Below, one piece after another: positions 47,221-55,558 of a stretch of 64,000 nucleotides of DNA. The stretch is taken from assembly GCF_001425825.1 (NCBI RefSeq), contig NZ_LMDM01000019.1:24214-88213 (forward strand). Direction: 5' to 3'. A model generated the notes under the pieces. It was not told where the DNA came from. It searched no databases and saw only the letters and a list, made by a program, of their open reading frames with translations. Each line of letters starts with the position of its first letter. Position 1 is the stretch's first letter. The stretch comes from Rhizobacter sp. Root1238. Its GTDB lineage: Bacteria; Pseudomonadota; Gammaproteobacteria; Burkholderiales; Burkholderiaceae_C. Made by a program: the position numbers and the translations under genes.

Positions 47221-48075
47221 TCAGTACACGAACACGATGTCGCCCGGCGCCCCACCCGAGGGCTGGCCTGCCACGTTCGTCATCGTGATGCGCCCGAGGC
47301 CGTCGCCGCCACCTCGACCGTAGACAAGCCCGGAGAAGACGGGCGCGCTGTTCCACGACACGAAGCCCACGTCGTTGAAGAACTGCGACATCGAGCCCGG
47401 CCGCCCGGAGATGTTCCCCCACGGCACTACGATGCTGCTGCCAAGGTAGCCGAGGCCTGCCTTGCGCATGTAGCCGTCGCCGTTGGTGACCATGATCTGG
47501 CTGATGCCCGGGTTCTCATCGTTGTTCGACGACTGGTAGTAGTGCGTCGCGAAGAGATGCCCCGAGCTGTTGCGCACCGCCACGGTGTTCCCGTTGGGAC
47601 CCGTGTCCGGCACCCAAGCAGTGATGGCCGGCGCGCCGGTGACGCGGCCCCACGGCACCGTCCCTGCGCTGAGCTGGCCGTTGGTATCGAAGAACCACTT
47701 CCACTGCCCATCGCTCACCGAGTAGATCCCAGACGTGCCTTCGCTCGCGTTCACCATCAGCGAGTACAGCTTGGCGGTATCACTGAACTGGATACCGGCC
47801 CAGCCATTCGCGGCGCCCGGGATCGATACCGAGGTGTACGAGACCGGCGAGATGTTCTTCAGGTACCCGGTGGCCTTCTCCACCCAGCTGCTGCCGTTGA
47901 ATTCCTGGATCAGTCCGCCGGTGAAGCGCTTTGCACCCGCCGGCGGGCTGGTGACCGCGCCGGCATAGGCCGGGTCCATCCACTGCGCCAGAGCGCTGAA
48001 GGAAGCCTTGATCTGCGGCAGGACGCCGGTGTCGTAGCGGTCGGTAGTGACGGGCTTGCTGAAGTCGATCGGCAT
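47221..48075 (-). CDS. Phage tail fibre / collar-like protein
   Basis: A 284-residue protein starting MPIDFSKPVTTDRYDTGVLP, with repeated Gly/Asn/Ser-rich stretches (YLKNISPVSYTSVSIPGAANGW, then YYQSSNNDENPG and VPWGNISGRPGSMSQFF) typical of short phage tail fibres. It probably takes part in host recognition. It ends 14 bases before the frameshifted small tail gene and follows the truncated tail gene at 48135-48908. Confidence 0.75.
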   Translation of the reverse strand: MPIDFSKPVTTDRYDTGVLPQIKASFSALAQWMDPAYAGAVTSPPAGAKRFTGGLIQEFNGSSWVEKATGYLKNISPVSYTSVSIPGAANGWAGIQFSDTAKLYSLMVNASEGTSGIYSVSDGQWKWFFDTNGQLSAGTVPWGRVTGAPAITAWVPDTGPNGNTVAVRNSSGHLFATHYYQSSNNDENPGISQIMVTNGDGYMRKAGLGYLGSSIVVPWGNISGRPGSMSQFFNDVGFVSWNSAPVFSGLVYGRGGGDGLGRITMTNVAGQPSGGAPGDIVFVY

Positions 48076-48134
48076 GGTGGCTCGTTGATGTTGTCGTGTT
48101 GTTTGTCTTGATGGAGGAGGCTCACTGATGAGGC

Positions 48135-48908
48135 TCAATACCCGCGTGCGGTCCAGCTGCCCGTGCCGGTGACCTTCTGGCCGGTCTGCGGATTCAGCAG
48201 GTAGACGGTGAAACCGGTCGGGTTCGGCACGTCGAGGAAGTCGACGATGGGCAGCAGAGCCGTCGTCCCGTTGGCCTGGCACAGCGGCGTGTCCGCATCG
48301 ATGAAGGGCACCGCGAACGGCACTGCGACGCCGGCCGCCGCATTCGTGATCACGAAGCGCCCCGAGTCGGTCTTCAGCTTGTTCGACAGCTTCACGTCGA
48401 AGCTGGTGATGCGAATCAGGTTCGCGCCCGCGCCGCAGCTGAAGCTCCACACCACCCGGACGTACCGAAAGCTCGCCGCCAGCACGCTCGTGGCGCCCGC
48501 CGCGGCGGCAGTCCAGGCGTCTGCACCGTTCAGCTTCGTGTAGATCTGGCAGCTGGATGCGACCTGGCCGGCGACCACCGTCGCGCCCAGCGTCACGGTG
48601 ACGATCGTCGGCGGCAGCGCCGTGCCGTAGTCGAAGGTCTCGTCGTAGGTCGCGGCGGCCACGCTAGGCTGCGCGTACAGCGGGAAGCCGGCGTCGACCT
48701 GCTGCTGCGGCGTGGTCCAACCGTGCGACTCGAAGTGCTGCGCCCAGGTCTCCGGCGCGACTGGCCCGAGCAGCGCGCCATCTTCCAGGAACAGATTCGT
48801 CGCGGTGCCGCTGAACGTCGAGCGGATCTGCGTGCGCAGCACGTAGTCGGGCGGTTGGTTGATGGTGGCCGGCACCTTCGTCGAGCGACTGCACTGGAAG
48901 ACCTGCAT
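48135..48908 (-). CDS. Phage tail protein, 5' end replaced at breakpoint
   Basis: The authentic part, about 243 residues, begins near TINQPPDYVLRTQIRSTFSG and continues with DGALLGPVAPETWAQHFESH and beta-rich sequence to GSWTARGY. The first 14-15 codons of the open frame (MQVFQCSRSTKVPA) are antisense to the methylase C-terminal half, so the natural start was lost at the inversion breakpoint (48866-48870). It resembles phage tail/host-specificity proteins in composition and position; I do not recognise a precise family. Confidence 0.65.
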   Translation of the reverse strand: MQVFQCSRSTKVPATINQPPDYVLRTQIRSTFSGTATNLFLEDGALLGPVAPETWAQHFESHGWTTPQQQVDAGFPLYAQPSVAAATYDETFDYGTALPPTIVTVTLGATVVAGQVASSCQIYTKLNGADAWTAAAAGATSVLAASFRYVRVVWSFSCGAGANLIRITSFDVKLSNKLKTDSGRFVITNAAAGVAVPFAVPFIDADTPLCQANGTTALLPIVDFLDVPNPTGFTVYLLNPQTGQKVTGTGSWTARGY

Positions 48909-49212
48909 CGAGCGCTACGACCGGCCGCACACGTTCTTCTACCTTGACCCGCCGTACTGGCAAACCGAGGGCTATGGCGTACTGTTCCCGTTCGAGGAAT
49001 ACGAGGCGATCGCCGCAGTATTCCGCAGCCTGAAGGGCAAGGCGATGATGAGCATCAATGACCACCCGGACATCCGGCGTTGCTTCGAGGGCATGCACAT
49101 GGAGTCGCTGGACATCGCCTACACGGTGGGCGGCGGCGGCAAGGCCGTCGACCGGCGCGAGCTGGTGATCTGGTCCTGGGATCCTCTGGAGGATCCGGCC
49201 GGACTCTTCTGA
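48862..49212 (+). pseudogene. DNA adenine methylase, C-terminal half
   Basis: From codon 48871 on, GTFVERLHWKTCIERYDRPH leads to the catalytic motif YLDPPYWQTEGYGV and VGGGGKAVDRRELVIW. This is the second half (113 residues) of the phage Dam-like methylase whose first half is at 40848-41294 on the minus strand. The junction fits exactly: HLRLA plus GTFVERL. The few codons before 48871 are antisense tail sequence. Without the SAM-binding half it should be inactive. Confidence 0.88.
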
Positions 49213-49249
49213 TCCGCCAGGCGCAGGGCGTGCAAAGCGCCCTTGAACA

Positions 49250-49265
49250 CTGTACAAACGTACAG
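49250..49265. promoter_or_regulatory. LexA (SOS) box
   Basis: CTGTACAAACGTACAG matches the CTGT-N8-ACAG LexA consensus perfectly at both half-sites. It lies 12 bases before the ATG of the 63-residue ORF that opens the plus-strand operon ending with the SRAP gene. DNA-damage induction of that operon is therefore likely. Confidence 0.82.
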
Positions 49266-49277
49266 TACATTTCTGCC

Positions 49278-49469
49278 ATGGATCACCCGTCTTTCCTGCC
49301 GACGACCTGGCTGCATCGCGTGGCGACGCGGCTGCAGGCGCAGTGGCCGACGGTGGATCCACAGCAGCTGGACGACGTGGCGCTCGACCTCTGGCGAGAC
49401 GAGCGGCTGCGCGCCATGCAACCCGAAGAAGCAGCTGTCGCCTGGCTGCGCCCTGTGCTGCCCGAATGA
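49278..49469 (+). CDS. Small SOS-controlled hypothetical protein
   Basis: A 63-residue protein starting MDHPSFLPTTWLHRVATRLQ, with an acidic helical end (LDLWRDERLRAMQPEEAAVAWL). It starts 12 bases after a perfect LexA box and is followed directly by the 128-residue ORF (2-base gap), then the SRAP gene. No family recognised; the context suggests a DNA-damage role. Confidence 0.65.
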   Translation: MDHPSFLPTTWLHRVATRLQAQWPTVDPQQLDDVALDLWRDERLRAMQPEEAAVAWLRPVLPE

Positions 49470-49470
49470 A

Positions 49471-49857
49471 ATGCTGGTCGACGTGGTGGAGATGTACAAG
49501 CGAGGTCAGCGCCTCGAGCGGGGGAGCCTTGCGTCTGTTCCTGCCCATCGAGGCGTGTTGAGCCTGACGCCGGACCGGCCTGGTCGAGATCCACGGGACC
49601 GTAATCCGCCGCTGTTGGCGGGCCTGTGTCGTCCTGAGGGCATGAGCTGGGTCTTGCCGCCGCTGGACAAGGCGCGGGTGGTTCGGATCAACCCGCGCGG
49701 CATGTTGATCAAGGGACGGCAGGAGCTTCAGTCGACCAGGTCGAGCCGCAACTCCGAATGGTTCGACCAGGCGTGGTGGGTGAGGGTGGTTGCACCGGCG
49801 GTGCGCGCCGCGGCGCTAGAGTTCGAGGATGTGCAACCTGTACACCTCGCCAACTGA
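49471..49857 (+). CDS. Hypothetical protein in SOS operon
   Basis: A 128-residue open frame starting MLVDVVEMYKRGQRLERGSL just after the preceding stop. It ends inside the SRAP gene (29-base overlap). The segment MSWVLPPLDKARVVRINPRG and NSEWFDQAWWVRVV look like genuine protein, whereas residues 25-55 are Pro/Arg-rich and could reflect a double frameshift in this copy. Function unknown. Confidence 0.5.
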   Translation: MLVDVVEMYKRGQRLERGSLASVPAHRGVLSLTPDRPGRDPRDRNPPLLAGLCRPEGMSWVLPPLDKARVVRINPRGMLIKGRQELQSTRSSRNSEWFDQAWWVRVVAPAVRAAALEFEDVQPVHLAN

Positions 49858-50536
49858 GCAGGAAGTTTGGGACTACTGGGACGTGAGCGGACCAATGCCA
49901 CCACTGCGATTCTTCGACGGGCACCACGTGGGGCCAAAGAAGCAGGGCCAGTTCCTGCGCGCGGACCACGCGACCGGCGGCCTCATCTACGCCGTCGGGC
50001 GTTGGCAGCTCGTGCCCACGAACTGGCCCGACATCGACACCTACCCGTACTCGACGAACAACGCACGCTGGGAAGACAAGGTGCGGGTCAGCCGCACGTT
50101 CAAGCCGGTGTGGATGGCGGGGCAGCGCTGCGTGATTCCGATCCGGAACTTCTACGAGCCCTGCTATGAAACGGGCTCGCACGTGAGCTGGCGGTTCGAG
50201 AGCGCCGACGGCAGCCCGCTCGGCATGGCCGGCTTGTGGAACAGCTGGATCGACAAGACCACCGGCCAAGTCTTTGACACGTACACGATGATCACCATCA
50301 ACGCGGACGATCACCCGATCATGAAACGCATGCACAAGCCCGATCCCAACGATCCGGAGAAGCGCATGGTCGCGGTGCTGCCGCTGCAAGATCAGCAGGC
50401 ATGGCTCTTCGGGTCACCGGCAGAGGCCGAGCAGGTGATCGGGCAGTGGCCGGCAGAGAAAATCAAGGCGACGCCGATGCACAAGCCGAAGCCGCCGCCT
50501 GCGGTGGTGCCTGACGCGCAGGGGGACCTGTTCTAG
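49829..50536 (+). CDS. SRAP-domain protein (YedK/HMCES family)
   Basis: A 235-residue protein starting MCNLYT, with the catalytic Cys2 that, after Met removal, forms a thiazolidine crosslink to abasic sites in single-stranded DNA. Other family elements are GRWQLVPTNWPD, YSTNNARWED, RCVIPIRNFYEP and DDHPIMKRMHKP, including the conserved Asn, Glu and His. It is the last gene of an operon preceded by a LexA box, matching the known link of SRAP genes to the SOS response. Phage-borne copies may protect phage DNA. Confidence 0.9.
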   Translation: MCNLYTSPTEQEVWDYWDVSGPMPPLRFFDGHHVGPKKQGQFLRADHATGGLIYAVGRWQLVPTNWPDIDTYPYSTNNARWEDKVRVSRTFKPVWMAGQRCVIPIRNFYEPCYETGSHVSWRFESADGSPLGMAGLWNSWIDKTTGQVFDTYTMITINADDHPIMKRMHKPDPNDPEKRMVAVLPLQDQQAWLFGSPAEAEQVIGQWPAEKIKATPMHKPKPPPAVVPDAQGDLF

Positions 50537-50605
50537 GCGTGATCATGCTGCGGCCGACGAGGACGCAGATCGAATCGATGGTCTCTCGCCGTGGCGCCTC
50601 TCCGG

Positions 50606-51316
50606 CTAGTGGAGAGTGCGATCCGTGGGCGGCAGGAAGACCTCGACCAGCGACGAGGCGTTGGGTGGGCGCTCCGAACCGAATACTGCGTCGAGGACGC
50701 ACTCGGGAATCGCGAACCACACCTGAGCGGCATCGAACTCCGCATTCGACGGCAGCTTCTCAGGAGGGAATCCTTCGGCATCCCACCTCTCCAACTTGTG
50801 GGCCGCACGGGCAGCGAACGTAGGTAAAACCTCGGCAGATGCGAACAGCGCGTCAACGGCGGCGTAGGCACGTTCGATCTGCTGCTGGGATGCACCGGCC
50901 ACGCTGAGCACCAGGTTCTCTCGGGGCTGAGCAGGTGCTGGGCTGCGCCCATCCGTCATCGGCGGCAGACTCACGCCCATGAAATGGTCCGCGGCCTGGG
51001 ACGCAGGGCGATCGCTTTGGATCGGGTCGGCCACCGCGGTTTCCCACAAATCCCACGCATCCATCAAGCTGAGCCTGGGCTCCAGTTCGAACACACGCTC
51101 CCAGAAGGCGAGGCGCCACTGCCGATCAGACGCATCCGCATCGATCTTCAACCGGAAATATCGTTCAGCCCAGGCCTCAGGCGTGCCGGAATCGGTTGCC
51201 GCGAAGGAGTCCTCCGCCACCTCCTTCAACTGCTCGATCGTCGCCTTGGGATCCAGCGTGCTGAGCTTGGCAAACACACGGTCGACCCAGGCGGCTTTCT
51301 TGAGGGCAGTCGACAT
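50606..51316 (-). CDS. Hypothetical protein
   Basis: A 236-residue soluble, largely helical protein starting MSTALKKAAWVDRVFAKLST. It contains GTPEAWAERYFRLK, RQWRLAFWERVFELEPRLSL and ASQQQIERAYAAVDALFASA. No motif or family is recognised and no TM segment or signal peptide is seen. It is on the opposite strand to the SRAP gene. The ATG at 51316 has GGAAAG upstream; an earlier in-frame ATG at 51373 lacks a good site. Confidence 0.6.
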   Translation of the reverse strand: MSTALKKAAWVDRVFAKLSTLDPKATIEQLKEVAEDSFAATDSGTPEAWAERYFRLKIDADASDRQWRLAFWERVFELEPRLSLMDAWDLWETAVADPIQSDRPASQAADHFMGVSLPPMTDGRSPAPAQPRENLVLSVAGASQQQIERAYAAVDALFASAEVLPTFAARAAHKLERWDAEGFPPEKLPSNAEFDAAQVWFAIPECVLDAVFGSERPPNASSLVEVFLPPTDRTLH

Positions 51317-51462
51317 GTTCTTTCCAGTACTGCAAGGAGGTTTGAGGCTCGGCCGAACTCTACGACGGGTCAAGGCGGCTGACGAGAGGGCTTGTCATGG
51401 CGCGCCTGGCAGAGGTTCGAGAGTAGGCTGCTCTCGTTCAAGGCAACCAAGGAGACGACGGC

Positions 51463-51717
51463 ATGGAGCAGTTCGATGAGGCAGGTGATGTCGCCAAGTA
51501 CCTTCACGGCGAAGTCATGGCGTTGACCGCGTTGATTGCGGCGGTGGTCAAGGTTTCCGTGCCGAAGCCACTGTTCGAACAAGCAGCTCTCAAGGAGCTG
51601 CAGCTGCTGCGAGATGCCTTCCAGCCCAATCCGGAAGCGGCAGTCCAGCTGCAGGCCGTCGAAATGACCCAGAAATGGCTGTTGGACTTCACCAGGGGCG
51701 GCGCCCAAACAAGCTGA
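51463..51717 (+). CDS. Small helical hypothetical protein
   Basis: An 84-residue protein starting MEQFDEAGDVAKYLHGEVMA, entirely helical in character, with AAVQLQAVEMTQKWLLDF near the end. AAGGAG lies 8 bases before the ATG. No family recognised. It is chosen over a longer antisense frame (51370-51855) because of the ribosome-binding site and its regular amphipathic pattern. Confidence 0.55.
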   Translation: MEQFDEAGDVAKYLHGEVMALTALIAAVVKVSVPKPLFEQAALKELQLLRDAFQPNPEAAVQLQAVEMTQKWLLDFTRGGAQTS

Positions 51718-51978
51718 GTGAGGCGAGCTCTGGAGGTGGTCGGACCAGTCGATATGAGACACCGTCTCCGTGCCATTGCTCGGCTGCAGCGCGTGGGCGA
51801 TTGAGTCGTCATGTACTGCGCCATCGACCAGTGCGCCATCCTCTAGAACAACCATGGCAGAACGCTTGAATGCTAGCTACCATTTGAGTGGCTGATATGC
51901 CCATTGACTTCGGCAAATGACCGGAGCATTCAATGAGATTCTCCGTTAGGTGGCATTACTAAACTCAGGACAAATACC

Positions 51979-52458
51979 ATGATCGACATGGCGGTCTGGG
52001 AGCCCCGCTTCAAAGCATGCAGCGCAGTAGCAGCAATGGTATCGACGATTGGTTTGTTGGCGGGAGGCATCTTCGGGCTATACACATTTCGTCAGCAAGG
52101 TATTGCTGCCGATGCACTTAGACAGAAGGAGTTCCGATTGATGCACTTCAACCAAAAAAAAGAAGTGTATTACGAACTCGTTGAAGCTGCAGCGACTGTA
52201 GCCGCAAGCCCAACCAAGGAGGAAGGTATCAAGAATGCCGCCAGGTATCGTGCGCTGTATTTTGGCCGAGCACATATTTTCGCCATTGATCCAGCCGTCA
52301 ATGCCGCAAAGGTGGATTTCTACGTCGAGATGAACAGCGTTCTGAAGTCCGACGGATTTCCAACTAACAAACTAGATGGAATAACTCTGAGGCTCTCCAG
52401 CGCTTGTAAAGACGTGCTTAGGGTTCAAGACATATTCGAGACCCAACAAGCGCAATGA
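51979..52458 (+). CDS. Membrane-anchored protein of AT-rich block
   Basis: A 159-residue protein with one N-terminal TM segment (AVAAMVSTIGLLAGGIFGLYTF) and a soluble helical part (FNQKKEVYYELVEAAATVAA, KEEGIKNAARYRALYFG). Codon use is AT-rich compared with flanking genes. It lies 101 bases before the P-loop ATPase gene on the same strand, so the two probably form one operon, perhaps with this as membrane effector or sensor (inference). Not recognised as a named family. Confidence 0.68.
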   Translation: MIDMAVWEPRFKACSAVAAMVSTIGLLAGGIFGLYTFRQQGIAADALRQKEFRLMHFNQKKEVYYELVEAAATVAASPTKEEGIKNAARYRALYFGRAHIFAIDPAVNAAKVDFYVEMNSVLKSDGFPTNKLDGITLRLSSACKDVLRVQDIFETQQAQ

Positions 52459-52559
52459 GCTGCAAGAATAAAAAAGCAGAATCGTACATCCATGTGCGAT
52501 ATAACTTCTTTGATCGAAGGGCGATCGCAAACGACCGCAATTTTTAACAGGGGGTTTAG

Positions 52560-54557
52560 ATGGCCAAAAGGACAATTGGGGAAGAAATTAGCGAACTGTC
52601 TCAACAATTTGAAAAGTTAGCGCGAGACCTTTTTTCTATCACTCGCCCTCTGCAGCTATTCGATTATGAAAATGGCGTCTATGGCGAAATATATTTTCGT
52701 CCGAATAAAAGGCTCTCAAAAATATTCTCTACTGACCGCGAGGTTCTGGTTCTAATCACAAACTTTCCGGACCAGCAGCAGCGGACCATCACCGCACTCA
52801 AGGGGCGGATAGACGAGGCCAGCGGCCGCGTGGAGAATTCGCTGGCAATCATTGTTCATGCTGATTCCGACGGAAATCGCAAGCTAAAAATGTGGGGACG
52901 CGAGAAGGGGATTGCAATCCTGCCTATATTGGCAAGGGAATCCTTTCAAGACGCAGAAACATTTGAACGGGACTTGTTGCTTGACTTTTTTTCCAATGAT
53001 CCTTTTGATGTCACTGGACCCGTAAGTGATGATGCGCGATTCTTTGGTCGACGTACGGAGGCTTTAGATATTGCGCGACAACTTCAAGGCGGGCAGATCC
53101 GGTCTTCGTTGGGGATTCGAAAAATTGGGAAAACATCCATTCTAAATCGTATCCTTTACGAGGCAAAGGTCAATCACGGTTCAGTATGTGTAATGATAGA
53201 TTGCTCGAAAGATGACATCTGGGCGCAGAGCGCGTCGGAGTTGCTCTGTTCCATAGGTGAGGCTGTTGCAGCGTCTGCTGGAAACACACCCCATTATGCA
53301 GAGGTCCAGCAGTCGTGTGAAAATGATGGTGGCTTGAGCGGCGCCCGCAAAGCGTTGCTCAATGCAGTTCTCGCATCCGATCCACCAGTCATCTTGTTTT
53401 TTGATGAGGTTGACTACATCACTCCCGGTAGTCCGACTGCACGCGCAGCTTGGACGTCGAACTTCAATCCGTTTTGGAGAAACCTTCGCGCTGTCACGCA
53501 AGAGGCTGCAAGATCGGAGAAGAAGTTCTCGCTCTTTGTATGCGGTGTGTCAAGTAAATGGTTCAAAGAGGAATCAATTGATGGCGTTGAGAACGCCGTA
53601 TTGTCTTTTATCCCGGAGGAGTATCTTTCGCCATTGGCGCCCATAGCTATTACTGGGATGATCCGGTCAATTTCTCGTACGGCAGGACTTTCTTTCGATG
53701 ATGCGACCGCCGAATTTATTGGTCAAGCTTGCGGAAATATGCCCTACTGGACACGCAAGGCATGCTCATACATCCATCGGAACATCGATGTGCGCGACCG
53801 ACCGTGTATCGTGCAACGGGAAACTGCAGAGCGACTCGTTGGTGAATTCGTAGAGGAAGAGGGTGCGGCAGTCGCAGAGGTGGCTCTAAACCACTTATTT
53901 AGAGTTCACCCGGAAGTCTACATCCCGGCAAAAAGCGTTCTCGATGGTGGAAGGCATGCCAAGTCTGAGCAGCTAATTTCGACCTTGATTCGATACGGAA
54001 TATTGGCCGAAGTCCGTGGGGAAGTGGTCTTGGGTAGTGGAATGATTCGGGAAGGGATGAGGCTTTGCATTCAAAAGCGCTCCGAAATAGAAATGGTGCC
54101 TGCGCCATTGGAAGAGTCTTCATCTCTTATTCTGAAATTTGACGAATGGGCGGATGAGCTTGCATTAATTAATGCATCTCGCAACAAGCTGGAGAAAAGG
54201 CTTCGGGCGCTTGCTCTAAATTTTATAAAGTTCTCCACGCTTCAAAGCAGAGATAAGGGAACTGCGGCATCGAGAGTAATTCGTTGCGTAGAGAAGGTTC
54301 GGATTGAGAAGCTTCAGCATCTGCCTGCTGACGACCTGATTGAGAAGTTGCTCTGGAGCGAATTGGTTCGTCTGGTGGAGAAAGAATGGGTTCTATTTAT
54401 TCCTGTCTTTGCGGATCTACGGCTATTCAAGGAGCACGCCACAATATTGAATGACAGAATGGATGCTCACGCTAAAGACGCTGATGGAGCGGACTTGGCG
54501 TACTACCGTCGCTCACTACGCTGGCTAGAAGAGGCAGTACAAAAGGCGAGCGCCTAA
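52560..54557 (+). CDS. P-loop ATPase, candidate defence protein
   Basis: A 665-residue soluble protein with AGGGGG 6-7 bases before the ATG. The N-terminal 150 residues hold an alpha/beta region (EVLVLITNFPDQQ, SLAIIVHADSDG, GIAILPILARESF) of unknown type. After FFGRRTEALDIARQLQ comes a STAND/AAA-like ATPase with Walker A GIRKIGKTS (185-193) and Walker B ILFFDEVDYI (Asp282, Glu283). The C-terminal third is helical, with winged-helix-like segments. Base composition is much AT-richer than the host. ATPases with a variable N-terminal effector next to a TM protein are common in anti-phage systems; that role is inference. Confidence 0.72.
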   Translation: MAKRTIGEEISELSQQFEKLARDLFSITRPLQLFDYENGVYGEIYFRPNKRLSKIFSTDREVLVLITNFPDQQQRTITALKGRIDEASGRVENSLAIIVHADSDGNRKLKMWGREKGIAILPILARESFQDAETFERDLLLDFFSNDPFDVTGPVSDDARFFGRRTEALDIARQLQGGQIRSSLGIRKIGKTSILNRILYEAKVNHGSVCVMIDCSKDDIWAQSASELLCSIGEAVAASAGNTPHYAEVQQSCENDGGLSGARKALLNAVLASDPPVILFFDEVDYITPGSPTARAAWTSNFNPFWRNLRAVTQEAARSEKKFSLFVCGVSSKWFKEESIDGVENAVLSFIPEEYLSPLAPIAITGMIRSISRTAGLSFDDATAEFIGQACGNMPYWTRKACSYIHRNIDVRDRPCIVQRETAERLVGEFVEEEGAAVAEVALNHLFRVHPEVYIPAKSVLDGGRHAKSEQLISTLIRYGILAEVRGEVVLGSGMIREGMRLCIQKRSEIEMVPAPLEESSSLILKFDEWADELALINASRNKLEKRLRALALNFIKFSTLQSRDKGTAASRVIRCVEKVRIEKLQHLPADDLIEKLLWSELVRLVEKEWVLFIPVFADLRLFKEHATILNDRMDAHAKDADGADLAYYRRSLRWLEEAVQKASA

Positions 54558-54647
54558 AAGCAGAAAAAGGGTGCCCTTCCAAGGGCTGCGCTATTTGGAG
54601 AATATCATTGCCGCTCGCGGTGTCACGTATGGTTTTCATGGAAAGGG

Positions 54648-55274
54648 TTAGGCATCGGCGCCGCTCGTGGGTGATGAGTGAAGACCTGCGCCATAATTCG
54701 GCAGATTCTTTCGAAAGTTGTATATGAGTTCTATGACGCGATTTGCTGCGAGCAGAAAATCTTGGGCGGATTCAGGAGTCGGAGCTACTTCAGCATGGGC
54801 GACCTGGTTCCGTAGTTCCCTCAGTTTCTGCACGAGATGTAGGGTTTCAATAGGAAGTATTTCCATCGCTGCCAAGTACACCTTGTTAGTGCTTTCAAGT
54901 GGATCGACGACTGTTCCCATCTGATGGCCCAGGCGAAACAGTTCTCCATTCACCTCTCCCCAGGCTTTGAGAATTGTTCCTGAAGGATCATCTCGCGCAC
55001 TGATTAGCTGAGCGACTGTTTCTTGGCTAGTGGGATTTTTGTCGTTCGTGACCTTCTCCTCTTCAGGCATCACTGGCGGAGCCGCTTCGGCGGCGTTTGC
55101 GAGAATTTGCTTTGCGGCGAGTTCAAACTCCGCTTCAAGTGGTCCCGCTTTTAGCTTCTTGATTAATGGAAGGAGGTCGAGAACCTTCTTCCGGAACGCA
55201 ATGCCAAGCACCAAAGCGACGAACGGCCATGCCAAGGAATCAATGGCCTTGCTTATAAAGGTCAGCCAATCCAC
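54648..55274 (-). CDS. TM protein with HEPN-like RxxxxH motif
   Basis: A 208-residue protein: an N-terminal hydrophobic segment (LAWPFVALVLGIAF, about 14-27), a basic stretch, an acidic Pro-rich linker (65-80) and a helical C-terminal domain (about 95-190). That domain contains LRELRNQVAHAE: Arg155, Asn156 and His160 form RNxxxH, the active-site pattern of HEPN ribonucleases. AT-rich, on the strand opposite to the ATPase gene and convergent with it. It could be a membrane-tethered toxin/RNase or a degenerate HEPN protein. Confidence 0.65.
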   Translation of the reverse strand: MDWLTFISKAIDSLAWPFVALVLGIAFRKKVLDLLPLIKKLKAGPLEAEFELAAKQILANAAEAAPPVMPEEEKVTNDKNPTSQETVAQLISARDDPSGTILKAWGEVNGELFRLGHQMGTVVDPLESTNKVYLAAMEILPIETLHLVQKLRELRNQVAHAEVAPTPESAQDFLLAANRVIELIYNFRKNLPNYGAGLHSSPTSGADA

Positions 55275-55558
55275 GCGTGACTCTCTTCAGTTAGTTTCAT
55301 GATGCATGATATTTTGTGCAGGGAGCGCTGAATGCCCATTGTGGGGCTTCCGTCAAGTGGACCTTGGTTGCCGGTTGCAGGCATTCGACCACGTGGAACG
55401 AACGGCAGCAATCGCTGACTTGCGTTCCACCAAGGCGCGTCGACGGACGGTGGCAAGGGTGAGACACTGCGATTTGCTGGCGATTCGGGGAGTGCTTGCG
55501 CCGCAGGAGCGAGAGTTCTTCGCGTCTATGTTTGGGATTGACCACTGAGTAAAAGCGC

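Noticed and set aside
51370..51855. 161-codon minus-strand ORF overlapping the 84-aa plus-strand gene
   Set aside because: The plus-strand gene has a good ribosome-binding site and regular helical pattern; the antisense frame has none of these.
55306..55548. 80-codon plus-strand ORF and overlapping minus-strand ORFs in the 55275-55558 gap
   Set aside because: No ribosome-binding site, Cys/Arg-scattered composition and no recognisable pattern. Overlapping open frames on both strands argue for non-coding DNA.
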